NCBI RefSeq assembly: GCF_011745665.1
Contig: NZ_CP050253.1
Location: 161,418 to 225,417 of the forward strand
Reading direction: 5' to 3'
Source of the DNA: Zophobihabitans entericus
GTDB lineage: Bacteria > Pseudomonadota > Gammaproteobacteria > Enterobacterales > Orbaceae
Length of the DNA stretch: 64,000 nucleotides
Below, in pieces: positions 10,033 through 20,309 of the stretch. The position numbers and the translations under genes were made by a program. The notes beneath the pieces are model-generated. The model did not search any database and was not told the origin of the DNA. It was given only the letters and a program-made list of their open reading frames with translations. Each line of letters starts with the position of its first letter. Position 1 is the first letter of the stretch.

Positions 10033-10884
10033 ATGACCAGCCATTATCCACCCTCAAAAAAAGCGGTGACGACACCCATAAGAAAACATCGCTATAATCG
10101 CTTGTTTGTCATCGGTCGTCCCTTAAATCGACGCACTATGTTATCGATTACTATCACCGTGTTTACTGTTCTTTTTCTGCTTTGGTGGGCGACAACAACA
10201 TCAGGTCTGGTAAAACCAATCTTTATGCCAACACCTACCGCTGTCTGGAATAAGCTCACTCAACTCTTGCAAAACGGAACTCTTTGGAGTGATATTAAAG
10301 TCAGTATCTACCGCATTATGGTCGCTTTTTTAATTTCTTCTGTTATGGCAATTATTGTTGGTGTACTTGCAGGATGTTTTAGTTTTTGCAAAGCTATTGT
10401 TGAACCTTTTGTTGATTTCATTCGTTATATGCCGGTAGTCGCTTTTGTTCCACTCTCTATTCTTTGGATCGGGACAGGTGATGAACAGAAATTCCTGATC
10501 ATCTGGATTGGTACTTTCTTCCAGCAGGTACTCATGGTTATTGATGCAACTAAACGTGTACCAGCCGATTTTATTGGCCTTGGGCGCACATTGGGGATGA
10601 GTGAAAGTAAGATTCTGTTTAAAATTGTTCTGCCATCAGCGTTTCCAGCTATCTGGGATACACTCAGAATTAGTTTAGGCTGGGCATGGACCTGGCTTGT
10701 CCTTGCTGAACTGGTCGCGGCTCAATCAGGTCTTGGCTACCGTATTGTATTATCACAGCGCTATTTCCAGACAGATACCATTATTGGTTATATTCTGCTG
10801 CTTGGATTACTTGGACTATTTACCGATCAGATGATGCGTTTATGTGAGAAAGTCCTCTTTCGTTACAATGTGAGGGCTAAGTAA
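10033..10884 (+). CDS. ABC importer permease (SsuC/TauC type)
   Basis: The inner-membrane permease of the importer, 283 residues with about six transmembrane segments. It shows the BPD_transp_1 features: an FMPTPTAVWNKLTQLL opening typical of SsuC/TauC, and the EAA-like cytoplasmic loop GLGRTLGMSESKILFKIVLP that docks on the ATPase. A 35-residue basic N-terminal extension precedes the first helix. The stop codon shares one base with the ATG of the ATPase gene (TAATG at 10882-10886), indicating translational coupling. Substrate is unassigned, as for the binding protein. Confidence 0.9.
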   Translation: MTSHYPPSKKAVTTPIRKHRYNRLFVIGRPLNRRTMLSITITVFTVLFLLWWATTTSGLVKPIFMPTPTAVWNKLTQLLQNGTLWSDIKVSIYRIMVAFLISSVMAIIVGVLAGCFSFCKAIVEPFVDFIRYMPVVAFVPLSILWIGTGDEQKFLIIWIGTFFQQVLMVIDATKRVPADFIGLGRTLGMSESKILFKIVLPSAFPAIWDTLRISLGWAWTWLVLAELVAAQSGLGYRIVLSQRYFQTDTIIGYILLLGLLGLFTDQMMRLCEKVLFRYNVRAK

Positions 10885-11660
10885 TGGCAAATTTAACCAT
10901 CCATCAATTAAATAAAAGCTTTGCGTTTGAAAAAACTCGCCGTGAAGTTTTAAAATCCCTCTCTTTATCGATTAAAGATAATGAATTTGTCTCCGTGGTT
11001 GGTGCATCCGGTTGTGGTAAAAGCACCTTACTGTCAATCATCGCAGGACTTGAAGATACTGATAGTGGTCAGATTCTGGTAGATGATGTACCAATTAATG
11101 GTCCGGGGCTTGATCGTGGAGTGGTATTTCAGACTTATACATTACTGCCATGGCTCACAGCGTTACAAAATATCGAGTTTGCCTTAAAAGCAGCAGGCTA
11201 CTCAGCGGCAGCAAGTCGAAAAGTCGCTAGGGAGCATCTTGAACTGGTTAAACTCTCTAAATTTGCTAACGTGTATCCAAATCAACTTTCCGGTGGGATG
11301 AAGCAGCGCGTGGCAATCGCCAGGGCGATCTCTTATCGTCCTAAAATCTTGTTAATGGATGAACCTTTTGGCGCGCTCGACGCCATTACCCGTTATCAGA
11401 TGCAGGAACTGTTGACCAAAATCTGGGAACAGCATCGTTTAACGGTAATGTTTATCACTCATGATGTGGAAGAAGCGATTTATCTCTCGGACAGAGTCAT
11501 TATGCTGTCAGTGAAAGAGAAAGGGATTAAACAGATTTTTGATGTGAATTTACCGCGCCCAAGAGATAAAGAAGTGATGTCCAGTCAGGCATTTATTCAA
11601 CTACATCGGGAAATTTTAGACAATATTCATCAGGACATCGACAGTGAGTCGCTGCTTTAG
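10884..11660 (+). CDS. ABC importer ATPase (SsuB/TauB type)
   Basis: The nucleotide-binding subunit, 258 residues, drives the importer with ATP. All ABC motifs are intact: Walker A GASGCGKST, Q-loop in VVFQTYTLLPWL, signature LSGGMKQR, Walker B ILLMDEPFGALD and the switch histidine in FITHDVEEA. Its closest family resemblance is to SsuB/TauB/NrtD. It overlaps the permease stop by one base and ends the operon. The gene finishes inside a hairpin that probably terminates transcription against the convergent lysE-type gene. Confidence 0.93.
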   Translation: MANLTIHQLNKSFAFEKTRREVLKSLSLSIKDNEFVSVVGASGCGKSTLLSIIAGLEDTDSGQILVDDVPINGPGLDRGVVFQTYTLLPWLTALQNIEFALKAAGYSAAASRKVAREHLELVKLSKFANVYPNQLSGGMKQRVAIARAISYRPKILLMDEPFGALDAITRYQMQELLTKIWEQHRLTVMFITHDVEEAIYLSDRVIMLSVKEKGIKQIFDVNLPRPRDKEVMSSQAFIQLHREILDNIHQDIDSESLL

Positions 11661-11667
11661 CGACTCA
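11645..11667. terminator. Hairpin between convergent ABC ATPase and LysE-type genes
   Basis: TGAGTCGCT (11645-11653) and AGCGACTCA (11659-11667) form a perfect 9-bp stem with a 5-base loop, overlapping the ATPase stop codon and lying just past the convergent LysE-family stop. It is short of a strong T-run on either side. Its position suggests bidirectional termination. Confidence 0.55.
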
Positions 11668-11671
11668 TACT

Positions 11672-12301
11672 TTAAAAGCCAATAGCCACTTTAATTCCAA
11701 GTAAAATCAATATGATACCTAGTAATTTATCAATAAAAAATTGTATTTTAAAAAAGCGACGCTGTACCCATTGTGACTGGAATAAATAAACTACACACGG
11801 CCACCAAACCAGTGCCTGAGCAGTAATAATAAAGGCAATCCAGAGCTTATCACCCATAGACGAATCAGCATTCAACACTTGAGTAAAAATAGATAAAAAG
11901 AACAGTGTTGCCTTAGGATTTAACAAGTTACATAAATATCCCTGCATAAAAGCCGATTTTAGTGGCACGTCTTCTCTGACTGCTGATTCATTGTAATACG
12001 TTGCCCCACTTGCTTTGGCAAACAACGCTTTTAAACCAATCCAGATCAAATAAGCAGCCCCTGCATAACGCAGCAGAGTAAACAACCAAGGTGTGGCGGT
12101 AATAATAATAGCAATACCGGCTACACAATAAATCATATGTGTCATCACACCCATCCAGACGCCAAAAGCAGTCATCATGGCTGGTTTGCGGGTATATCTC
12201 AGACTATTTTTTAGAACGATAAAAAAATCAGGCCCGGGTGAAATCATCGCCAGTAAAGCGATAGTAAAAACAAACGCGGACATTTCCCAAAATGATTGCA
12301 T
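11672..12301 (-). CDS. LysE/RhtB-family exporter
   Basis: An inner-membrane exporter of 209 residues with about six hydrophobic helices. The family hallmark is the N-terminal MISPGPDFFIVLKNSL segment, followed by GVWMGVMTHMIYC and CNLLNPKATLFF. LysE/RhtB proteins export amino acids or their derivatives (lysine, threonine, homoserine, leucine); the exact substrate cannot be read from sequence. It lies 4 bases after the LtaS-like sulfatase gene and is probably cotranscribed with it, although a functional link is not obvious. Confidence 0.9.
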   Translation of the reverse strand: MQSFWEMSAFVFTIALLAMISPGPDFFIVLKNSLRYTRKPAMMTAFGVWMGVMTHMIYCVAGIAIIITATPWLFTLLRYAGAAYLIWIGLKALFAKASGATYYNESAVREDVPLKSAFMQGYLCNLLNPKATLFFLSIFTQVLNADSSMGDKLWIAFIITAQALVWWPCVVYLFQSQWVQRRFFKIQFFIDKLLGIILILLGIKVAIGF

Positions 12302-12305
12302 AGTC

Positions 12306-13775
12306 TTATTCCTGTTTTACATCATCAGGCAGAACTTCTGCTGAATAGTTAATGGTTGCAATCGTATTTTTATAATGTTGAATAAATGATTGTTTATCAG
12401 TATCTTTCCCTAAATAATCGGTTAAGAATCTGGCATTAGTTTTAATCTGAGCACCATTTAAAATCAGCCTCGGTAAATCAATCTGATAAATAATATGATT
12501 AGTTTGTGCCTTTAGCTGCTCTTCCGTGGCATTAGTCATCAGGTAAAGCTGACGGGAACGTTCTGAAAGCTGTTCAATCGTTTTTGTCCCGGCGCCCATC
12601 ATTAAGTGATCAGGGAAAATATAAAACACAGTATTTGCCAGTAATTTCTCTTTTTCTAAATAGTTAATAAACTGACCTAAACTATGGTCAAGAGAAGCCG
12701 CTACAAAATCCATACCTGTGTACTTATTATTAATGATTTGCGTCATGCGCTCATCTGCAAAACCATCCGGCGCATGAGTTGAAACGGTTGAAATAAATAA
12801 AGCAAAAGGCTGTTTAGCCGTACGCATCTTTTCAACTTCAAGTTTAGCGATATCAAAAATATCCCGGTCGTATAATCCAAACGGTGCTTCCGGATAAGCA
12901 TTTGGGTAGTCAGCTTCAGAGATAACCGAAATCCCAAACATAGAAATAATATGCCCCATACCAGCAAAATGAGGATTACCCATAATATACCCGGTCTGAT
13001 AACCTGCTTTATGCAGCACATCACCAATGCTGACTAGCTGTGTCTTTTGTGCACCAGTCAATGGAGAAGTAGTCAATCCACCAACCAAAAATGGCATTCC
13101 CGTCATATACGTATACATAGAGGCGGTCGTCCACGAGCTCCCCATTGTCATCGGAATATGGTCAAAGAAAGTATATTTATAGGACAAACGATTTAAATTA
13201 GGCGTGACCCCAAAATTAGCCAGGAATCCTCGTTCAAAGGATTCAAGAGAGATCACTACAATATTCTTACCCTTGCTTGCCTGCAAGTCTGCTTTCATCA
13301 CATAATCTGTCATCCCCAGCTGCTCTAAAGCGGGCACAAAATCAGTACGACTTACAGTGGTAATCTGCCAAATCTGATATAACTTATTAATCGGACCATC
13401 TTTGTAAGAAATACTGGCAATAGCTATCACAATCAATGTACAGCGGAAAAAGATATTCGTTTTTCTGCGTAGTAAACGTGTCAATAAATAAAGCAGACAA
13501 ACTAAAACAACAAAGCTACCAATAGCCAACGCAGCCTGTAATTTAAAGATAAACAGACCTGCAAAAATATCATGCAGATTAAGATTTACATAAAACTGAT
13601 AGTCAACAAAACCACCACTAAAGTAGATGGAAACAAGCTCAGTCACTGAAATCACAGTAAAAAATACAATGATTGGAATTTGTATCTTTTTCTGCTTAAA
13701 GAAAGCGGCCAAAAGTGGTGCCAAAAGCAGAATAGGCAACACAAACCAGGCTGAAAATGGGATCATAGAAAACAT
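12306..13775 (-). CDS. LtaS-like membrane sulfatase (phosphoglycerol/phosphoethanolamine transferase type)
   Basis: 489 residues: four N-terminal transmembrane helices (to about 135) and a periplasmic alkaline-phosphatase-fold domain. Catalytic elements seen are the first metal-binding block VVISLESFERG, a likely nucleophile Thr in SSWTTASMYTYMTG, and the late YIFPDHLMMG block. LTA synthase-family enzymes transfer phosphoglycerol or phosphoethanolamine from phospholipids to glycans. In Gram-negatives they modify osmoregulated glucans or LPS. It is divergent from a glycosyltransferase of the MJ1255/VC2487 family (177-base gap), suggesting that both act on one envelope glycan. The acceptor is unknown. 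Confidence 0.82.
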   Translation of the reverse strand: MFSMIPFSAWFVLPILLLAPLLAAFFKQKKIQIPIIVFFTVISVTELVSIYFSGGFVDYQFYVNLNLHDIFAGLFIFKLQAALAIGSFVVLVCLLYLLTRLLRRKTNIFFRCTLIVIAIASISYKDGPINKLYQIWQITTVSRTDFVPALEQLGMTDYVMKADLQASKGKNIVVISLESFERGFLANFGVTPNLNRLSYKYTFFDHIPMTMGSSWTTASMYTYMTGMPFLVGGLTTSPLTGAQKTQLVSIGDVLHKAGYQTGYIMGNPHFAGMGHIISMFGISVISEADYPNAYPEAPFGLYDRDIFDIAKLEVEKMRTAKQPFALFISTVSTHAPDGFADERMTQIINNKYTGMDFVAASLDHSLGQFINYLEKEKLLANTVFYIFPDHLMMGAGTKTIEQLSERSRQLYLMTNATEEQLKAQTNHIIYQIDLPRLILNGAQIKTNARFLTDYLGKDTDKQSFIQHYKNTIATINYSAEVLPDDVKQE

Positions 13776-13952
13776 AATATCTTTATTATTTTATTTATAT
13801 AAGAATAGATAGGTGCGTAGTATAAAACCAATCTCACAATTTGTCTTGATCAATAAATCTCAGCTGATAAAAATCACGCAAAAATTCTTATAATTCGATA
13901 CCGCGTCTGGTATGATATTTGCCACAATATCAGGTTAGGTAGAATAAAAATA

Positions 13953-15017
13953 ATGCGTATTCTTTTTGGAGTACAAGGAACAGGAAACGGACATATCAGT
14001 CGCTGCCGGACACTTGCGGTAGCCTTAAAAACTGCGGGAGCAGATGTAGACTACATTTTTAGTGGTCGCCCACCAGAAGATTACTTTGATATGGAGGCTT
14101 TTGGTCACTATCGTACCTTTCGTGGTATGAGTTTTGCCACGCAAAATGGCAAAATTAACTTAAGAAAAACCGTCCAACGTATCAGGGCTTTCCGTTTAAT
14201 CAAAGATGTTAAAGAACTCGATCTGTCAGAATATGACTGCATTATCAGTGATTTTGAGCCTGTTAGTGCGTGGTCAGCACGCCATCAGCATTTAGATTGT
14301 CTGGGGATTAGTAATCAGGCTAGTTGCTTATATATGCAACCAAAACAATACGGGCTGATCGCTAAAGCGATTATGAAATTCTACGCACCGGTTACCAGGC
14401 CAATTGGTTTACACTGGTTTCATTTCGGTCATCCAATTATGCCACCAATGATCGATCCGCTGGAAGCACAAGGAGAAAACGGTAGTATTGTCGTTTATCT
14501 GCCTTTTGAATCACTGCAAGATATCAAAGAATTATTAAAACATTTCCCAGGTTACTCATTTATCTGTTTCCACCCGGAGATAAAACAATATTCAGTCGAG
14601 AAGAATATTACTCTTCATCCCCTTAGCCGAACCTCTTTCACGACCGCAGTGTCTTGTTGCTCTGGTATTATCTCTAATACCGGTTTTGCTCTTATTTCAG
14701 AGGCTCTCGTGCTGGGTAAAAAGATTCTGACTAAGCCTCTGAGCGGACAATTTGAACAACTTTACAATGCTGAGTGTTTAGAACAACTAGGTATGGCAAC
14801 GGTGATGTCATCGCTGGATGAACAAATCGTTACTCAGTGGTTAGCACAACCTTCTCAGGAAGCGATTATCTATCCTGACGTTGCAACTGAACTGGCTAAA
14901 TGGATTGTATCCGGTCAAAAAGAGGAATTACAGGAACTCAGCCAGCGCTTATGGAAGCAAGTTAAGTTTCCTAAACATGTAGCAGAAAAGATTCAGGCAC
15001 TGGGATTTAATCAATAG
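13953..15017 (+). CDS. MJ1255/VC2487-family glycosyltransferase
   Basis: 354 residues with a GT-B-like fold. The N-terminus MRILFGVQGTGNGHISRCRT is a UDP-glycosyltransferase/MurG-like glycine-rich loop. The C-terminal half has SNTGFALISEALVLGKKILTKPL, the donor-binding region typical of this family. The family is named after Methanocaldococcus MJ1255 and Vibrio VC2487; no reaction has been firmly assigned that I know of. The start ATG has only a weak A-rich upstream site. It is transcribed away from the LtaS-like gene, and folA begins 31 bases after its stop. Confidence 0.8.
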   Translation: MRILFGVQGTGNGHISRCRTLAVALKTAGADVDYIFSGRPPEDYFDMEAFGHYRTFRGMSFATQNGKINLRKTVQRIRAFRLIKDVKELDLSEYDCIISDFEPVSAWSARHQHLDCLGISNQASCLYMQPKQYGLIAKAIMKFYAPVTRPIGLHWFHFGHPIMPPMIDPLEAQGENGSIVVYLPFESLQDIKELLKHFPGYSFICFHPEIKQYSVEKNITLHPLSRTSFTTAVSCCSGIISNTGFALISEALVLGKKILTKPLSGQFEQLYNAECLEQLGMATVMSSLDEQIVTQWLAQPSQEAIIYPDVATELAKWIVSGQKEELQELSQRLWKQVKFPKHVAEKIQALGFNQ

Positions 15018-15048
15018 TCTTTAATCAGTAACTATCAGAGAGAATGAC

Positions 15049-15555
15049 ATGATAATTAGTATTATTGTTGCAATGGCAAATAATCGCGTTATTGGGCTAA
15101 ATAACCAGATGCCGTGGCATCTGCCAGCTGATCTGGCCTGGTTTAAAAAAAATACTTTAAATAAACCGGTGATTATGGGTCGTAAAACCTTTGAATCGAT
15201 TGGCCGTCCTCTGCCCCATCGTCACAATATTATTATCAGTCGTCAGCCAGCTACTGAACCAAAACAAACAACAGCCAATGCTGAAATTACCTGGGTCACA
15301 TCCATTAATGAAGCACTACAAGTTGCGGGCAATGTACCGGAAGTGTTTATCATTGGTGGCGGTAACATTTACCAGCAAGCTCTGCCAAAGGTTAATCGTT
15401 TATATCTGACACATATTTGTGCTGATTTAGAGGGTGACACTCATTTCCCTGATTATCATGCTGAGCAGTGGCAGGTCATCACTCAGGAAAATCATCAGGC
15501 TGATGATAAAAACCCGTATAACTACCAATTTGAAATTCTGGAAAAAAATCGTTAG
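15049..15555 (+). CDS. folA: Dihydrofolate reductase
   Basis: Reduces dihydrofolate to tetrahydrofolate with NADPH, supplying one-carbon units for thymidylate, purine and fMet synthesis. 168 residues, slightly longer than E. coli FolA (159). Seen are the Met20-type loop region [14 protein letters not shown] with the catalytic Asp (D28), the NADPH-binding [16 protein letters not shown], and [27 protein letters not shown] precedes the ATG. It lies between a glycosyltransferase and a purine permease, and all three could share one transcript. Confidence 0.96.
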   Translation: MIISIIVAMANNRVIGLNNQMPWHLPADLAWFKKNTLNKPVIMGRKTFESIGRPLPHRHNIIISRQPATEPKQTTANAEITWVTSINEALQVAGNVPEVFIIGGGNIYQQALPKVNRLYLTHICADLEGDTHFPDYHAEQWQVITQENHQADDKNPYNYQFEILEKNR

Positions 15556-15564
15556 AGGAAAAGC

Positions 15565-16923
15565 ATGTCTAATCTATCTTCACAAAGTTCCTTAGTAGAA
15601 CGTCTGTTTAAAGTCTCTGCCAGAGGCTCAACAGTACGTCAGGAAGTTATCGCTGGTTTAACTACATTTTTAGCGATGGTTTATTCGGTCATCGTGGTGC
15701 CGGGTATGCTTGAGCATGCTGGCTTTCCGTCAGATGCCGTCTTTATTGCTACATGTTTAATCGCCGGTGTGGGCTCTATTCTGATGGGAATGTGGGCAAA
15801 TTTACCAATGGCAATTGGGTGTGCGATCTCCCTTGCCGCATTTACCGCTTATAGTTTAGGGATTGGTAAAACGATCACTCTGCCGGAAGCACTTGGCGCA
15901 GTATTCTTTATGGGGGTTATTTTCACCTTAATCTCAATTACCGGACTACGTAGCTGGATCCTGCGCAATATTCCAATTGGCATTGCTCATGGTACAGGTA
16001 TTGGTATCGGGCTTTTCCTGCTGATTATTGCTGTCACCAATAGTCAGGTTGGGCTGGTGATTAAAAATACCACTTCTGATATTCCGGTCGCTTTTGGTAA
16101 TTTCACCTCTTTCCCGGTGCTGTGTTCACTGTTTGGACTGGCTGCAATCATTGGTCTTGAAAAGAAGAAGGTACCCGGCGCTATTTTGCTGGTCATTATT
16201 GCCATCTCAATTATTGGTTTAATCTTTGACCCTAACGTGCAATATACCAGTTTATTTGCAGTCCCTTCTTTAACTGACAGTAACGGACAGTCGCTACTGA
16301 TGAGTTTAGATTTTTCTGTCATTCTCAAACTATCACTATTGCCAACTATTTTAGCACTGGTAATGACCGCTATTTTTGATGCGACAGGCACCATCCGCGC
16401 TGTTGCTGGTCAGGCTAATTTAATTGATAAAGACGGCCAAATTATCGATGGTGGTAAGGCATTAACTGCCGACTCAGTCAGCAGCATTTTTGCCGGACTA
16501 CTTGGTACCTCTCCTGCTGCTGTCTATATTGAATCAGCAACAGGTACAGCAGCTGGTGGTCGTACCGGTTTAACCGCTGTTGTCGTTGGCGTACTATTTT
16601 TACTGATTATCTTTTTCTCACCACTATCTTATTTAGTCCCGGCTTATGCTACTGCTCCGGCTCTGATGTATGTCGGTTTACTGATGTTATCTAACGTCAC
16701 GAAATTAGATTTCAGTGATTTTGTCGGCGCCATGTCTGGACTAGTTTGTGCGGTATTTATTGTCTTTACCTGTAATATCGTGACGGGAATTATGCTGGGT
16801 TACGCTACGCTGGTTGTTGGCAGAATTTTCTCTGGTGAAGTGAAAAAGCTTAATGTCGGTACAGTGATTATCGCTATTGTACTGGTAGTATTCTATGCCA
16901 GTGGCTGGGCTAACTTAGGTTAG
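15565..16923 (+). CDS. NCS2-family purine permease (AzgA/AdeP-like)
   Basis: A 452-residue inner-membrane nucleobase:proton symporter. The AzgA branch of NCS2 is recognisable from the soluble N-terminus ending in [18 protein letters not shown], the [14 protein letters not shown] segment, and [20 protein letters not shown], which contains the substrate-site glutamate. E. coli members AdeP/PurP carry adenine and GhxP/GhxQ carry guanine and hypoxanthine; the specificity here is not resolved. AGAGGAAAAGC precedes the ATG at 15565. The gene ends at a strong bidirectional hairpin shared with mutT. Confidence 0.92.
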   Translation: MSNLSSQSSLVERLFKVSARGSTVRQEVIAGLTTFLAMVYSVIVVPGMLEHAGFPSDAVFIATCLIAGVGSILMGMWANLPMAIGCAISLAAFTAYSLGIGKTITLPEALGAVFFMGVIFTLISITGLRSWILRNIPIGIAHGTGIGIGLFLLIIAVTNSQVGLVIKNTTSDIPVAFGNFTSFPVLCSLFGLAAIIGLEKKKVPGAILLVIIAISIIGLIFDPNVQYTSLFAVPSLTDSNGQSLLMSLDFSVILKLSLLPTILALVMTAIFDATGTIRAVAGQANLIDKDGQIIDGGKALTADSVSSIFAGLLGTSPAAVYIESATGTAAGGRTGLTAVVVGVLFLLIIFFSPLSYLVPAYATAPALMYVGLLMLSNVTKLDFSDFVGAMSGLVCAVFIVFTCNIVTGIMLGYATLVVGRIFSGEVKKLNVGTVIIAIVLVVFYASGWANLG

Positions 16924-16943
16924 AAAAGAAAAAATATAAAAAT

Positions 16944-16983
16944 AAATCAAAGAGTTACAATTAAAAATATAACTCTTTGATTT
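16944..16983. terminator. Bidirectional terminator between purine permease gene and mutT
   Basis: AAATCAAAGAGTTA (16944-16957) pairs perfectly with TAACTCTTTGATTT (16970-16983), a 14-bp stem with a 12-base loop and A/T-runs on both sides. It sits between two convergent stop codons. Confidence 0.85.
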
Positions 16984-16985
16984 TA

Positions 16986-17390
16986 TTAAAGTTTTTTATC
17001 AAGATTTTTAAGCATCTCAATCAGTGAACGATTTGCATCCGGGAACTCATCTGAATTCAAATCATCCAGTTCAACCCAGCGACTATGCTGACCCTCTTTA
17101 GCAAAAGGCACACCATCCCAGTGTTCAACTAAATAAGCGTGGATAGTGATATCACGATCATCATAGCTATGCTTAACGGTTTTCAGAAAGTGCCCGTCAT
17201 GTACATGAATATCGACTTCTTCAGCCAGTTCACGTACCAGAGTGTCGTACACACTTTCATTCGGTTCAACTTTGCCTCCGGGAAATTCCCAAAACCCGGC
17301 GAGGTGAGAATTTTCACCGCGCTGAGTAATAAAAATCTTACAATCCTGAGAACGAATAATACCTATCGCAATTTCAATATGTTTTCTCAT
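16986..17390 (-). CDS. mutT: 8-oxo-dGTP diphosphatase MutT
   Basis: Removes 8-oxo-dGTP from the nucleotide pool by hydrolysis, preventing A:T to C:G mutations. 134 residues, near E. coli MutT (129). The Nudix box is visible as GGKVEPNE then VRELAEEVDI. The glycine usually found near its end (EEVGI) is Asp here, a small deviation in a position that is not a metal ligand. It lies downstream of secA in the same direction (68 bases), the arrangement found in E. coli. Confidence 0.93.
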   Translation of the reverse strand: MRKHIEIAIGIIRSQDCKIFITQRGENSHLAGFWEFPGGKVEPNESVYDTLVRELAEEVDIHVHDGHFLKTVKHSYDDRDITIHAYLVEHWDGVPFAKEGQHSRWVELDDLNSDEFPDANRSLIEMLKNLDKKL

Positions 17391-17458
17391 ATCAATGATT
17401 ATCTTCCATTATGGCGCACAACACACCAAATAACTTACCAATAATTTTGCCATGCTAC

Positions 17459-20164
17459 CTATTGAACTTGTCCATGACAATGTTTGTATTTCTTACCAGA
17501 ACCACAAGGACATGGCTCGTTACGTCCGACTTTTACGCCCTGACGGACTACCGGCTGACCATTGTTATCCAGATTATCAACTTCACTATGGCTTAACTTT
17601 TGCTTTTCAGCCAGCTTTTCCATTTCAGCAATACGTTGACGCTCTGCTTCTTCCACTTCTTCCTGAGAACGAATACGTACACGGCTTAGCACACCAATTA
17701 CATCATATTTCAGAGCTTCAAGCATATTAGCAAACAGCGCGAACGATTCACGTTTAAACTCTTGTTTAGGATCTTTTTGTGCATAACCACGTAAGTGAAT
17801 ACCCTGACGCAGGTGATCAACCGCAGCCAGATGCTCTTTCCAAAGAGTATCCAGTGTTTGTAGCATCACGCTCTTCTCAAAATTACGCAGCGCTGCTTCA
17901 CCTACAATCGCTTCTTTTTCACGGTAGCGTTCAATGGCAGTATTGAGAATTCTTTCTCGGAGTGTCTCTTCATGCAGATTTGGCTCTTTATCCAGCCAGT
18001 CAGAAACAGGTAAATCTAAATCAAAGTCAGTTTTTAGTGCCTGCTCAAGCCCCGGAACATCCCACATCTCTTCCACTGATTGCGGTGGAATATATTGGCT
18101 AACCACAGTTTCAAACACGTCACGACGGATTGAGTCGATAGTATCTTTAACATCAGAATTATCTAACAGATCATTACGCTGACTGTAAATAGCACGACGC
18201 TGATCGTTGGCTACATCATCATATTCAAGTAGTTGTTTACGAATATCAAAGTTACGGCTTTCTACTTTACGCTGCGCGTTAGAAATCGCTTTGGTTACCC
18301 ATGGATGCTCAATCGCTTCGCCTTCTTTCATGCCCAGCTTACGCATCATATTACCAACACGTTCAGAAGCAAAGATACGCATTAAGGAGTCTTCTAAAGA
18401 CAAGTAGAAACGAGAAACACCCGGATCCCCCTGACGACCCGCACGACCACGTAACTGGTTATCGATACGACGGGATTCATGGCGCTCAGTACCTAAAATA
18501 TATAAACCGCCTAACGCTAAGATCTCATCATGACGAATTTGCCATTCACGCTTGATCTCTTCAATTTGTGCTTCAGTCGGAGATTCAAGTTTAGCAATCT
18601 CCATCTGCCAGTTACCACCAAGCATAATATCGGTACCACGACCCGCCATATTAGTGGCAATTGTTACCGCACCTTTTTGACCAGCATTGGCAATAATTTC
18701 TGCTTCTTTAGCATGGAACTTTGCATTCAGTACATTATGTTTGATACCGGCTTTATCCAGCGCATGAGAAACCATCTCGGATTTTTCAATTGAAGCAGTA
18801 CCTACAAGCACTGGCTGACCAGTTTTCACACAGGCCTGAATATCCGCAATAATTGCGTCGATCTTCTCTTTCTCAGTCATAAAGACTAAGTCAGGTAAAT
18901 CTTTACGTACCATCGGTTTATTGGTTGGTACTACGATGGTATCTAAACCATAGATTTGGTTAAATTCGAACGCTTCAGTATCAGCAGTACCTGTCATCCC
19001 GGCTAGTTTCTCATACAGACGGAAGTAGTTCTGGAATGTAATAGAGGCTAAAGTCTGGTTCTCATTTTGAATATCCACTTTCTCTTTCGCTTCAACAGCC
19101 TGATGTAAACCATCTGACCAGCGACGACCTTCCATTGTACGACCAGTATGTTCATCAACGATGATGACTTCACCCTCTTTCACGATATAATCAACATCAC
19201 GGTGGAACAAGTGGTGTGCTCTTAGCGCTGCATTGATGTGATGCATCAGGATAATATTGGATGGTGCGTAAAGTGAATCCTCTGCTTTCATCAGTCCTGC
19301 TTTAATCAGAAGTTCTTCAACTTTAATCAGACCACGCTCTGTTAAGTTAACCTGACGAGATTTTTCATCAATAGAGAAGTCACCTTCACCCTGAAACTCT
19401 TCTGAGTCTTCTTTCTCCTGACGAACTAAACCTGGGACTACTTTATTGATACGAATATATAGATCTGAACTATCTTCAGCCGGACCAGAGATAATTAAAG
19501 GTGTACGTGCTTCATCGATTAAAATGGAGTCGACCTCATCCACCAGCGCATAACTAAGCGGACGTTGCACACGAGACTCTTTAGAAAACACCATGTTGTC
19601 ACGCAGGTAGTCAAAACCGTATTCGTTGTTTGTACCATAGGTGATATCGGCACCGTAAGCTTCACGCTTGGCAACCGGAGGCATATTAGGTAAGTTAATA
19701 CCAACAGTTAAACCTAAAAATTCAAATAACGGGCGGTTATTTTCGGCATCACGTTGTGCTAAGTAATCATTGACGGTAACAATATGTACGCCTTTACCTG
19801 TTAGCGCATTTAAATAAGCAGGGAGTGTTGCAGTTAAGGTTTTACCTTCACCTGTACGCATCTCTGCAATACAGCGATTATTTAGTACCATACCACCAAT
19901 AAGCTGCACATCGAAATGACGCATACCAAATACACGTTTACTTGCTTCACGGACAACTGCGTAAGCTTCTTCTAAAATGCCATCTAATTTTTGCCCGCTC
20001 GCTAAACGCTCTTTAAATTCGGCCGTTTTTTGCTTTAACTCGTCATCAGATAGTGCTTCCATCTGAGGTTCTAAACGGTTGATTCGCTCAACACGTTTTT
20101 TCATGGAGTTTAAAACACGGTCATTACGGCTACCAAAAACTTTTGTCAGTAATTTTAAAAACAT
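17459..20164 (-). CDS. secA: Preprotein translocase ATPase SecA
   Basis: The cytosolic motor that pushes unfolded preproteins through SecYEG. Walker [15 protein letters not shown]-like [16 protein letters not shown] and the [13 protein letters not shown] helicase motif are all present, as is the C-terminal zinc/SecB-binding tail with [13 protein letters not shown]. Two ATGs open the frame (20170 and 20164). I choose 20164 because AAAGAG lies 6 bases upstream of it and directly abuts the other, and because the product (901 residues, [13 protein letters not shown]) then matches E. coli exactly in length. Translation is probably controlled by the upstream secM arrest switch. mutT follows. Confidence 0.98.
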   Translation of the reverse strand: MFLKLLTKVFGSRNDRVLNSMKKRVERINRLEPQMEALSDDELKQKTAEFKERLASGQKLDGILEEAYAVVREASKRVFGMRHFDVQLIGGMVLNNRCIAEMRTGEGKTLTATLPAYLNALTGKGVHIVTVNDYLAQRDAENNRPLFEFLGLTVGINLPNMPPVAKREAYGADITYGTNNEYGFDYLRDNMVFSKESRVQRPLSYALVDEVDSILIDEARTPLIISGPAEDSSDLYIRINKVVPGLVRQEKEDSEEFQGEGDFSIDEKSRQVNLTERGLIKVEELLIKAGLMKAEDSLYAPSNIILMHHINAALRAHHLFHRDVDYIVKEGEVIIVDEHTGRTMEGRRWSDGLHQAVEAKEKVDIQNENQTLASITFQNYFRLYEKLAGMTGTADTEAFEFNQIYGLDTIVVPTNKPMVRKDLPDLVFMTEKEKIDAIIADIQACVKTGQPVLVGTASIEKSEMVSHALDKAGIKHNVLNAKFHAKEAEIIANAGQKGAVTIATNMAGRGTDIMLGGNWQMEIAKLESPTEAQIEEIKREWQIRHDEILALGGLYILGTERHESRRIDNQLRGRAGRQGDPGVSRFYLSLEDSLMRIFASERVGNMMRKLGMKEGEAIEHPWVTKAISNAQRKVESRNFDIRKQLLEYDDVANDQRRAIYSQRNDLLDNSDVKDTIDSIRRDVFETVVSQYIPPQSVEEMWDVPGLEQALKTDFDLDLPVSDWLDKEPNLHEETLRERILNTAIERYREKEAIVGEAALRNFEKSVMLQTLDTLWKEHLAAVDHLRQGIHLRGYAQKDPKQEFKRESFALFANMLEALKYDVIGVLSRVRIRSQEEVEEAERQRIAEMEKLAEKQKLSHSEVDNLDNNGQPVVRQGVKVGRNEPCPCGSGKKYKHCHGQVQ

Positions 20165-20165
20165 A

Positions 20166-20309
20166 ATCATCTCTTTTTAGTGATTACTCATCCGTTGAGT
20201 AATTTATGATAAGGAATTTTGTCAATTAACCGCTAAACGACAAAATCTAAAACATCAATATTTCAATAAAATATTCTGTTGCTGCTTATATAAAAGTTAT
20301 AGAGATGAT
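20166..20309 (-). promoter_or_regulatory. secM-secA translational switch: secA ribosome site pairs with the secM arrest codons
   Basis: In the secM-secA mRNA, AUCAUCUCU (minus strand, 20309 to 20301) is perfectly complementary to AGAGAUGAU (20174 to 20166), which contains the secA ribosome-binding site. The first segment encodes the end of SecM, immediately after the GIRAGP arrest codons. A ribosome stalled there would cover it and free the secA start. A small hairpin ATTACTCA/TGAGTAAT at about 20183-20203 and a GTC..GAC-flanked stem further out lie between the arms. This is the same logic as the E. coli secM-secA switch. The pairing is seen in the sequence; the regulation is inferred. Confidence 0.8.

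Noticed and set aside
13627-13952. FNR-like TTGATCAA in the sulfatase-glycosyltransferase gap
   Set aside because: Half-site spacing does not fit the 14-base FNR consensus.
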